Assembly (NCBI RefSeq): GCF_000016065.1
Contig: NC_009092.1
Coordinates: 3,286,001-3,350,000, forward strand
Length of the DNA stretch: 64,000 nt
Direction: 5' to 3'
Source: Shewanella loihica PV-4
GTDB lineage: Bacteria; Pseudomonadota; Gammaproteobacteria; Enterobacterales; Shewanellaceae
Part shown: one piece after another, positions 56,798 through 64,000 of the stretch
Layout: each line of letters opens with the position of its first letter
Numbering within the stretch: position 1 is the first letter of the stretch
Position numbers and translations under genes: made by a program
Notes under the pieces: generated by a model
Databases searched by the model: none
Told to the model about the DNA's origin: nothing
The model's input: the letters and a program-made list of their open reading frames with translations, nothing else

Positions 56798-57688
56798 CTA
56801 GGGCTGAGCAATCAGCTCGTTTATCTTCGCCAGTTCGACCCTGGCATACCTGTGCTCGACAAAATCATAGATGTTGGTCGCCAAGGCCAGGCGGAAGTAG
56901 TTCGCGGCGTCACTGTAATTGCCCTGCTTCTCGGCGATCTTGGCGATATAAAAGTAGGCTTCGCACAGGCGCTCGGCATACTCGTTGGGATGGCTCAGCC
57001 CCTGCTTGGCCACCTCAAACACCTGCTCGCGGCTCTCCTTACCCAAATAGAAGTCCACTAACGTAGTCGACCATTGAGAGTCATCCAGCTTGGCTCTATT
57101 GGCGGCGAGATGCTGCATCGCCTGCTCGCCATCGAGTTTCGACTCGGTAATATAGAGCCAAAGCGCGCGATAGCCATCTTGCTCATTGGCCTGATAGAAA
57201 GACTGCATGTCGGCCACGGCCAGCTCATCGCGCTGTCCATAATAGAGAGCGATACCGCGATTGAGGTAGGCATAGTCATAATCGGGTGACAGCTCTAGCA
57301 CGGCGTCGAAGGCCTCGTAGGCGCTCTCGAATTCTCCTTCCTGGGTGTAGTAGATGCCGATAAAGTTATAGGCATCGGCAAGATTAGGTTGCAGCTTCAG
57401 CGACTGATGAAAATCGATGCGACTCAGGATGCGTAGCCCGACGCTGTCGTAGATCACCCCGCGGTCATAATGAAAGCGCGCACGCTGCTCTGGGGTCAAC
57501 TCGGCCGAGGCCAAGATATCGTTTAATCTGGCGAGGGTCACCTCGAGCTTATAATCGGGCATAACCGGGGCAACCATCAACTTGCCCTGCTCCGCCGTCG
57601 CCGCCGGTTGAGTCGATACACATCCTGTCAGTAACAAACTTAGGCTGGTCATCACCGCTAACGAGACCGAGCGTAATTTATGAGTCAT
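56798..57688 (-). CDS. nlpI: lipoprotein NlpI (TPR)
   Basis: 296 residues with a lipoprotein signal, lipobox LLTGC (Cys23), followed by TPR repeats (e.g. ADAYNFIGIYYTQEGEFESA; DYAYLNRGIALYYG). NlpI is an outer-membrane adaptor that in E. coli works with the Prc protease to control peptidoglycan hydrolases. The position downstream of pnp matches E. coli pnp-nlpI. Confidence 0.93.
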   Translation of the reverse strand: MTHKLRSVSLAVMTSLSLLLTGCVSTQPAATAEQGKLMVAPVMPDYKLEVTLARLNDILASAELTPEQRARFHYDRGVIYDSVGLRILSRIDFHQSLKLQPNLADAYNFIGIYYTQEGEFESAYEAFDAVLELSPDYDYAYLNRGIALYYGQRDELAVADMQSFYQANEQDGYRALWLYITESKLDGEQAMQHLAANRAKLDDSQWSTTLVDFYLGKESREQVFEVAKQGLSHPNEYAERLCEAYFYIAKIAEKQGNYSDAANYFRLALATNIYDFVEHRYARVELAKINELIAQP

Positions 57689-57775
57689 CCATTTAACCTT
57701 TTCAGCGCTGCAATAGCCTCAATCATAGCAATACCAAATAGTGACGGCTATCTTCTATGAGAAAAAACCAATAAA

Positions 57776-57799
57776 AAAGGAGACCTAATGGTCTCCTTT
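57776..57799 (-). terminator. terminator of pnp
   Basis: Perfect 10-bp stem AAAGGAGACC / GGTCTCCTTT, TAAT loop, A/T runs, 27 bp after the pnp stop. Confidence 0.9.
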
Positions 57800-57825
57800 C
57801 AAATTTCACTCGCTTTCGCTATCGA

Positions 57826-59928
57826 TTATTCGCTTGCCGCTTCTTCTTTCGGCTGAGCTTCTTTCATCGACAGACGTACGCGGCCTTGGCGATCGACTTC
57901 CATCACCTTAACCTTCACTTCCTGACCCACTTCCAGGTAGTCAGAAACGTTGGCAACACGCTCCTCGGCGATTTGCGAGATGTGTACCAGACCGTCTTTA
58001 CCCGGCAGGATAGTCACGAAGGCACCGAAGTCAACGATACGAACAACCTTACCGTTGTAGACAGTGCCCACTTCAACTTCGGCAGTGATCTCCTGGATAC
58101 GACGGATAGCTTCTTTGGTCGCATCGCCGTTGGCAGAAGCGATCTTAACGGTACCGTCATCTTCCAGCTCGATAGTGGTGCCAGTCTCTTCGGTCAGCGC
58201 ACGGATAGTCGCACCGCCTTTACCGATCACGTCACGGATCTTCTCAGGGTTGATCTTCAGTGTGGTGATACGCGGCGCGTGATCTGAGATCTCGGCGCGG
58301 TGGCCAGAGATAGCCTGGTCCATCACATTCAGGATGTGTACGCGAGCACCGTAGGCTTGTTGCAGAGCGATCTGCATGATCTCTTTGGTGATACCTTCGA
58401 TCTTGATATCCATCTGCAGCGCGGTAACACCGTCACGGGTACCAGCCACTTTGAAGTCCATGTCACCCAAGTGGTCTTCGTCGCCCAGAATGTCAGAAAG
58501 TACAACGAAATCGTCGCCTTCTTTAACCAGACCCATGGCGATACCAGCAACTGAAGTCTTGATTGGCACACCGGCATCCATCAGCGCCAGTGAAGTACCA
58601 CACACAGACGCCATTGAGCTTGAACCGTTAGATTCGGTGATCTCAGATACTACGCGGATGCTGTATGGGAACTCTTCAGCCGTTGGCATTACCGCGTGGA
58701 TACCACGCCATGCCAGCTTACCGTGACCGATTTCACGACGCTTAGGCGAGCCAACCATACCGGTTTCACCCACTGAGTATGGAGGGAAGTTGTAGTGCAA
58801 CATGAAGCGACTGGTTTGCTCGCCCATGATGCTGTCGATCTTCTGTGCGTCACGCTCAGTACCTAAGGTACAAGTCACCAGTGCCTGAGTTTCACCACGA
58901 GTGAACAGAGCACTACCGTGAGTACGTGGCAGTACGCCCGCCATCACGCTCAGAGCACGAACCATGTCAGGCTCACGACCGTCGATACGTGGGTTGCCCG
59001 CGATGATGCGGCTACGAACCACTTTCTTCTCTAGGCTGCCAAGCAGGCCGTCAATTTCGCGTGCATCGGCATCTGGGTTTTCAGCCAGCAATGCTTCTTT
59101 AGCCGCCGTTTTAACGACATCAACCTGAGCATAACGATCTTGCTTAACCACAATCTGGTACGCTTCGGTTAGACCCGCTTCGGCCAAATCTTTAACCTTA
59201 GCAACCAGCTCTTCATTTTGTACTGGAGCTGTCCAGTCCCACATTGGCTTGTTAACTTCGGCCTTTAGCTCTTTGATCGCCTGGATAACAACTTGCTGTT
59301 GCTCATGACCGTAAACCACGGCGCCAAGCATCACTTCTTCTGGCAGCGCATCGGCTTCAGACTCAACCATAAGTACTGCATTTTCAGTACCGGCAACAGA
59401 CAGTTCCAGCTGGCTGTTTTCTAGCTGTGAAACCGTTGGGTTGAGGATGTACTCGCCATCGACATAACCCACACGAGCAGAACCCAGTGGACCGTTGAAT
59501 GGAATGCCTGAGATAGACAGTGCCGCAGAAGTACCGATCATAGAGATCACTTCTGGGCTGATTTCTGGATCAACAGAAACCACAGTGATGATCACCTGAA
59601 CTTCGTTCTTAAAACCATTAGGGAATAGAGGACGAATAGGACGGTCAATCAGACGTGCAGTGAGGGTCTCGCCTTCAGATGGACGACCTTCACGCTTGAA
59701 GAATCCACCAGGGATTTTACCCGCAGCGTAAGTTTTTTCCTGGTAATTAACGGTTAACGGGAAAAAGTCACGACCTGGCTCTTCAGCTTTCTTGCCAACA
59801 ACAGTAACCAATACTGTTGTATCGCCCATACTTGCCAAAACAGCTGCGTCTGCTTGACGTGCAATAACCCCAGTCTCTAGCGTGACTGTGTGCTGACCAT
59901 ATTCAAAACTCTTTACGATTGGATTCAC
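57826..59928 (-). CDS. pnp: polyribonucleotide nucleotidyltransferase PNPase
   Basis: 700 residues: two RNase PH domains, a KH domain ([17 protein letters not shown]) and an S1 domain ([18 protein letters not shown]). It is the phosphorolytic 3'-5' exoribonuclease of the RNA degradosome. Here pnp is separated from rpsO by an oppositely oriented GGDEF/EAL gene, so the usual rpsO-pnp cotranscription is broken; it should have its own promoter in 59929-60123. Confidence 0.97.
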   Translation of the reverse strand: MNPIVKSFEYGQHTVTLETGVIARQADAAVLASMGDTTVLVTVVGKKAEEPGRDFFPLTVNYQEKTYAAGKIPGGFFKREGRPSEGETLTARLIDRPIRPLFPNGFKNEVQVIITVVSVDPEISPEVISMIGTSAALSISGIPFNGPLGSARVGYVDGEYILNPTVSQLENSQLELSVAGTENAVLMVESEADALPEEVMLGAVVYGHEQQQVVIQAIKELKAEVNKPMWDWTAPVQNEELVAKVKDLAEAGLTEAYQIVVKQDRYAQVDVVKTAAKEALLAENPDADAREIDGLLGSLEKKVVRSRIIAGNPRIDGREPDMVRALSVMAGVLPRTHGSALFTRGETQALVTCTLGTERDAQKIDSIMGEQTSRFMLHYNFPPYSVGETGMVGSPKRREIGHGKLAWRGIHAVMPTAEEFPYSIRVVSEITESNGSSSMASVCGTSLALMDAGVPIKTSVAGIAMGLVKEGDDFVVLSDILGDEDHLGDMDFKVAGTRDGVTALQMDIKIEGITKEIMQIALQQAYGARVHILNVMDQAISGHRAEISDHAPRITTLKINPEKIRDVIGKGGATIRALTEETGTTIELEDDGTVKIASANGDATKEAIRRIQEITAEVEVGTVYNGKVVRIVDFGAFVTILPGKDGLVHISQIAEERVANVSDYLEVGQEVKVKVMEVDRQGRVRLSMKEAQPKEEAASE

Positions 59929-60123
59929 GTGAACCTTTCCTTAATTTAATAACCTTAATTTCGCGGCTAAGTATACTGCAAGTCTAATCAATAGATAAAG
60001 AGCACATGTAGATGACAAAGCTGAATCTTTTCTCTAAAGTGGTTAGATAAAGATAAATTTCTGTCTATCGCTGCTTTTTCTGAAAATAGAATGTGATTGG
60101 TCACTAGGAACAAGGGGTGGCAA

Positions 60124-62157
60124 ATGAGCGCTCGGTTTAAATCCTTAACATGGAAACAGACGACACTGGTCGTGTTTTCAGCGTTATTTTTTGCCGTTGC
60201 CATCTTTATCGTCGAAGTCGCCCTAGTCGGCGTGTCGGCCCGTCAACAACTCATGGTAGCCCAGGAAGAGCTGCTGGACTCCATCGAACAACCAGCCGCC
60301 AACGCCGTCTGGGCACTGGATGACAATCTGGCGACTCAGACCCTCGAAGGGGTACTTAAGGTCGAGCATGTGGGCGAGGCGGTGATCGAGCTCGACGATG
60401 GCAGCATGTTTGTCTCCATGAACAACCCCTTCACCGACAACCCGCTGGTGCGCAAGCTCAGTGAAAAGCTGTTTGGCGACCTGAAACAGATAAGCCGCAC
60501 CCTCTACCGCCCCTCTTTCTTCGAAGGCACGGAGAAGCAGCAGATCATCGGCACCCTGACCATCTTCTATAACACCCAGGAGCTGACCGACTCCCTCTTC
60601 TCTCAGTTACGCTTTAGCTTCCTGGCCACCCTGGCCCGGGCGCTCTTGGTCACCATGGCACTGTCCATCATCTTCCACCGCTTCCTCACCAAGCCGATCG
60701 CGCAGATCAGTGAGGCGATTGATAAGATTGACCCTGAGCTGCCGGACGAAAACCTGCTGCCCACATCAACCGCCCACCAGGATGACGAACTGGGCCTGGT
60801 GACATCAAAATTTAATCAAATCTTAATTCAGTTTGGCCAGACCCAGAGCAAGCTTCGCCGTATGGCGACCCGGGATCCCCTCACCGGACTGCCTAACCGC
60901 ACCCTGCTGCTGGAGACCATAGCGGTATCGATTCAACGCGCCAGGGTGCACAAGCATCAATTTACCATGCTGTTTATCGACCTCGACCGTTTCAAGAACG
61001 TCAACGACTCTCTGGGCCATGCCCTGGGAGATCAGTTCCTGGCCCGTATCGCCAGAGTGCTGGAGCGGGTAGTCGGCGATCGCGGCACGGTGGCGCGTCT
61101 CGGCGGTGATGAGTTTGTCATCCTGGCCGAAGATGCCAGAACGCCGGATCAGGCCGCCGATTTTGTCGACAAGCTACTTATGCAGCTCAACGTGCCACTG
61201 CAGCTGAACGAGCACACCATACATCCCGCCGCGTCGGTGGGGATCTCCATCTACCCCGACGATGGCCTGAGCGCCGAAGATCTGATCCGCCACGCCGATA
61301 TCGCCATGTACAGCGCCAAGGCGGCGGGCTCTAATCAATGGGCCTTCTTCAAGCAGCAGATGACAGAACGGGCCGCGGTGCGCCTGAGAACCGAAGCCTC
61401 CCTGCATGACGCCCTGAAGAACAACGAGTTCCTACTGCATTTTCAGCCCAAGTTTAATATCAAGACCGGCAAGGTGATCGCCTGTGAGGCGCTGATTCGC
61501 TGGAAGAAAGATGGCCGCCTCATCAGCCCCATGTCTTTCATCCCTGTGGCCGAAGAGACGGGTATCATCATCCCACTGGGACGCTGGGTCATCGAAGAGG
61601 CCTGCCGCACCCTGAAACATTGGCGTAAGCGCTACAACTACGCCATTCCCATCGCGGTTAACGTCGCGTCGCAGCAGTTTGCCGACGCCAGCCTGGTGCC
61701 GGACATCAAACAGCTGGCACTGAGGTACCAGATAGACCCCAGTCTTCTAGAGGTGGAGATCACCGAGACCTCACTGATGAATGATATCGAGCTCGCCATC
61801 CATAAACTGGAGCAGCTCAAGGGCGCAGGATTTGGTATCGCGGTCGATGACTTCGGTACCGGCTACTCCTCACTTTCCTACCTGCGTCATCTGCCGATCA
61901 CCACCATGAAGATCGATCGCTGCTTCGTGACAGATCTGCCAAACGAGAGCGCCATCGCCTCCACCATCTTGATGCTCGGCAAGCAGCTCAACCTGCATAT
62001 CGTGGCCGAAGGGATTGAGAATGAGCAGCAGCTCAACTGGCTAAAACAGATGGATTGTGAGATAGGACAGGGCTTCTACTACAGCCAGCCGCTGGATATC
62101 AGCGAATTCGAGAACCGCTATATCGCCCCCAACAACGCTAGTATCAGTCAGATTTAA
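60124..62157 (+). CDS. HAMP-GGDEF-EAL membrane protein, both catalytic motifs intact
   Basis: 677 residues from the ATG at 60124, preceded by AAGGGGTGG. Membrane helix 1 (about 15-38), periplasmic sensor (to about 165), helix 2 and HAMP (to about 245). The GGDEF domain keeps RLGGDEF and the EAL domain keeps CEALIRW, VNVASQQF, EITET, DDFGTGYSS, MKIDR and AEGIEN. It can in principle both make and degrade cyclic-di-GMP; the net activity is not predictable. It lies inside the rpsO-pnp interval on the opposite strand, an arrangement I recall in other Shewanella. Confidence 0.92.
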   Translation: MSARFKSLTWKQTTLVVFSALFFAVAIFIVEVALVGVSARQQLMVAQEELLDSIEQPAANAVWALDDNLATQTLEGVLKVEHVGEAVIELDDGSMFVSMNNPFTDNPLVRKLSEKLFGDLKQISRTLYRPSFFEGTEKQQIIGTLTIFYNTQELTDSLFSQLRFSFLATLARALLVTMALSIIFHRFLTKPIAQISEAIDKIDPELPDENLLPTSTAHQDDELGLVTSKFNQILIQFGQTQSKLRRMATRDPLTGLPNRTLLLETIAVSIQRARVHKHQFTMLFIDLDRFKNVNDSLGHALGDQFLARIARVLERVVGDRGTVARLGGDEFVILAEDARTPDQAADFVDKLLMQLNVPLQLNEHTIHPAASVGISIYPDDGLSAEDLIRHADIAMYSAKAAGSNQWAFFKQQMTERAAVRLRTEASLHDALKNNEFLLHFQPKFNIKTGKVIACEALIRWKKDGRLISPMSFIPVAEETGIIIPLGRWVIEEACRTLKHWRKRYNYAIPIAVNVASQQFADASLVPDIKQLALRYQIDPSLLEVEITETSLMNDIELAIHKLEQLKGAGFGIAVDDFGTGYSSLSYLRHLPITTMKIDRCFVTDLPNESAIASTILMLGKQLNLHIVAEGIENEQQLNWLKQMDCEIGQGFYYSQPLDISEFENRYIAPNNASISQI

Positions 62158-62215
62158 TCGTCGCTTTAATGTCACCACAGCGATTAGCTAAAGCCATTTC
62201 CGAAAATCAGGCATA

Positions 62216-62242
62216 AAAAAAGGAGGCTTAGCCTCCTTTTTT
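62216..62242. terminator. bidirectional terminator between the GGDEF-EAL gene and rpsO
   Basis: Stem AAAAAAGGAGGC / GCCTCCTTTTTT with a 3-nt loop; A and T runs on both sides serve both convergent genes. Confidence 0.92.
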
Positions 62243-62264
62243 CACTACAGCACTAATCGATAGA

Positions 62265-62534
62265 TTAGCGACGTAGACCTAACTTCTTGATAAGCTCTTG
62301 ATAGCGCTCGTTTTCAGTGCGCTTCAGGTAAGCTAGAAGCTTACGACGAGAGTTAACCATGCGAAGCAAACCACGACGTGAGTGATGATCATGGATGTGC
62401 TCTTTGAAGTGACCTTGTAGGTGGTTGATCTGTGCAGTTAGCAGAGCAACCTGAACTTCAGTAGAACCAGTGTCATTTTCACCACGACCGAAATCAGCCA
62501 GGATTTGTGCTTTTACTTCTTTACTTAGTGACAT
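62265..62534 (-). CDS. rpsO: 30S ribosomal protein S15
   Basis: 89 residues from the ATG at 62534, with GGAG six bases before it; a TTG four codons upstream is unlikely. Typical S15 sequence, including [17 protein letters not shown] and [11 protein letters not shown]. It binds 16S rRNA early in 30S assembly. It follows truB by 95 bp on the same strand. Confidence 0.97.
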   Translation of the reverse strand: MSLSKEVKAQILADFGRGENDTGSTEVQVALLTAQINHLQGHFKEHIHDHHSRRGLLRMVNSRRKLLAYLKRTENERYQELIKKLGLRR

Positions 62535-62629
62535 TTTTTTCTCCAAAAATAGATAGAAACTTCAGCCGATCACTAACTCAGCCAAAGAGAGCGCGCTATA
62601 GTACCGATTTTAGCGCCATTAAGCAAGCC

Positions 62630-63577
62630 TCAAGCCTGCTCGTCGTGCAATACCACCAGGCGCTTAGGCGCCAGCAAGCCATCGTCGTTCATCTGGCCGA
62701 TACCGACAAACTGTTTCGCTTCACCTAGGGTGATACGCACCAACTCATCGATGGGCAAATTAGCCACCTGAACCGGGTTACCGTTCATCAGATAGTGGGC
62801 CAGCTCGTCAGAGACATTAATCTCTTTGAGGCCGCTCACCGCAGTATCCATGGGCAGCAACAAAGGATCCAGCAGTTCCTTAGGTGGACGCTCCTCTTCC
62901 TGCGCCTTGGCAAGCAATGCCTCGAGCTGCTCCAGCGTCACCATCTTATCGTAAGGATAACCGGCAACGCCTGTGCGGCGCAGCATGATGACATGAGCAC
63001 CACAGCCCAGCATCTCACCGAGATCATCGGTAATGGTGCGGATATAGGTCCCCTTGGAGCAGTGGATGTCCAGGGTCAGCTCGTCACCCTCAAGCTTAAT
63101 AAAGTTAAGCTCGAAGACCTTGATAGGACGCGCCTCGCGCGGCACCTCTTTGCCTTCTCTGGCGTACTTGTACAGGGGCTGGCCCTGATACTTGAGCGCC
63201 GAGTACATAGAGGGCACCTGCATGGTCTCACCACGAAAATGCTCCAGCGCCTCTTCGAGCTGCTGCTCGGTGAAGTTAATCGGGCGCGTCTGCACCACCT
63301 CACCGTCTGAGTCGCTGGTGTCTGTGCGCACACCTAGCTTGGCGGTCACCAGATAACGTTTATCGGCATCGAGCAGATGCTGCGAAAATTTGGTGGCCTC
63401 CCCCAGGCAGATCGGTAGCATGCCGGTCGCTAGAGGATCCAACGCGCCGGTATGACCCGCCTTGGCGGCGTTGTAGATTCGCTTTACTCTCTGTAAGGCG
63501 AAGTTGGAGCTCATTCCCGTGTCTTTGTCCAGCAGCACTATGCCGTCGACCAAGCGACCTCTAGGTTTACGCGCCAT
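62630..63577 (-). CDS. truB: tRNA pseudouridine-55 synthase TruB
   Basis: 315 residues with the catalytic Asp in [14 protein letters not shown] and GTYIRTI. It makes pseudouridine 55 in the tRNA T-loop. Its ATG overlaps the rbfA stop (TAATG), indicating translational coupling in the rbfA-truB-rpsO operon. Confidence 0.97.
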
Positions 63578-63999
63578 TATTTATCGTCCTGCTCGGTGTC
63601 GTCCAGCTCTTCGTCTTCACGACCGTGTTCAGCCGCCTTAGCCTTATCCTTGGTGATCACCTGACTCACCAGGTTAGACATGCGCATCCCCTCGATCAGC
63701 GAGGCATCGTAGATGAAGCGGATTTCGGGCATGACCCTAAGCTTCATACGACCCGCCACCAGAGAGCGAACATAACCCGCGGCCGCTTCCAGCGCCGCCA
63801 GCTTTTCTTCTACAACCGCCTTGTCTTCCTCGAAGAAGGTGACATAGACCTTGGCGTAGTTCAGATCGCGAGATACATCGACGTCGTTAACCGTCACCAT
63901 ACCGATACGCGGATCTTTGATGTCCCGTTGCAGCACCTGAGCCAGCTCCTGTTGCAGCTGCTGAGCGATGCGACGAGTACGACTAAATTCTCTTGCCAT
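63577..63999 (-). CDS. rbfA: ribosome-binding factor A
   Basis: 140 residues, complete: the ATG is at 63997-63999, one base from the window end. It contains a KH-like fold with [18 protein letters not shown]. RbfA matures the 16S rRNA 5' end and is important in the cold. The C-terminal tail is acidic. infB is expected upstream, outside the window. Confidence 0.96.
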
Positions 64000-64000
64000 A

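Overview
The window looks like a chromosomal segment of a gammaproteobacterium of the genus Shewanella. This is inferred from a complete torECAD operon with torS, torT and torR; the serB/smp/PilZ/radA neighbourhood; a deoCABD-tsx-nupC nucleoside cluster; a GGDEF/EAL gene lodged between rpsO and pnp; many cyclic-di-GMP proteins; and an anaerobic ubiquinone set (ubiT, ubiUV). No rRNA, tRNA, CRISPR array, phage or IS transposase gene was seen. Species was not determined.

Layout. 1-5.9 kb: signalling genes (truncated LytS-type-5TM/PAS/GGDEF protein, a periplasmic solute-binding-like protein, a YbgC-type thioesterase, a GGDEF-EAL protein, an HDOD protein). 6.1-12.5 kb: an iron-sulfur/U32 neighbourhood with trhP (yegQ), a PAP2 phosphatase joined to a predicted outer-membrane barrel, a YfhL-type ferredoxin, ubiT, and ubiU-ubiV. 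12.6-24.6 kb: two membrane proteins, a 1226-residue two-propeller sensor kinase, an OlsF-like bifunctional acyltransferase, dapE, a CBS-pair protein and a purine permease with a long structured leader. 25.1-36.2 kb: the TMAO respiration locus torECAD, then a DEAD-box helicase, torS, torT and torR. 36.4-46 kb: a PilZ protein, an exported Ntn hydrolase (penicillin V acylase/bile salt hydrolase family), a GNAT enzyme, radA, a large two-PilZ protein, an alpha/beta hydrolase, serB and smp (ytjB). 46.3-53.5 kb: deoD, deoB, deoA, deoC, tsx-like porin and nupC, all on the minus strand. 53.6-64 kb: tatD-like gene, a small repeat-bearing protein, a hairpin MITE, prfC, nlpI, pnp, a GGDEF/EAL gene, rpsO, truB and rbfA.

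How the parts work together. TorS/TorT/TorR should sense TMAO and switch on torECAD. Nearly identical paired 10-bp direct repeats lie upstream of both torE and torR and resemble E. coli tor boxes, suggesting activation plus autoregulation. UbiT/U/V would sustain ubiquinone synthesis without oxygen; TrhP belongs to the same U32 Fe-S family, and a ferredoxin gene lies between them. The deo/tsx/nupC block forms a complete path from nucleoside uptake to pentose phosphates.

The most unusual feature is a set of about a dozen unrelated short tandem-repeat arrays. Those between genes have periods of 12, 13, 14, 17, 23 and 26/27 bp. Four inside genes (dapE, torS, torT and a small conserved gene) all have a 15-bp, frame-preserving period and fall in extensions or linkers. 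One 23-bp array spans the torS stop codon. The arrays share no consensus, so local slippage is more likely than a mobile repeat. The second notable structure is a 165-bp MITE-like element that can fold as one long hairpin.
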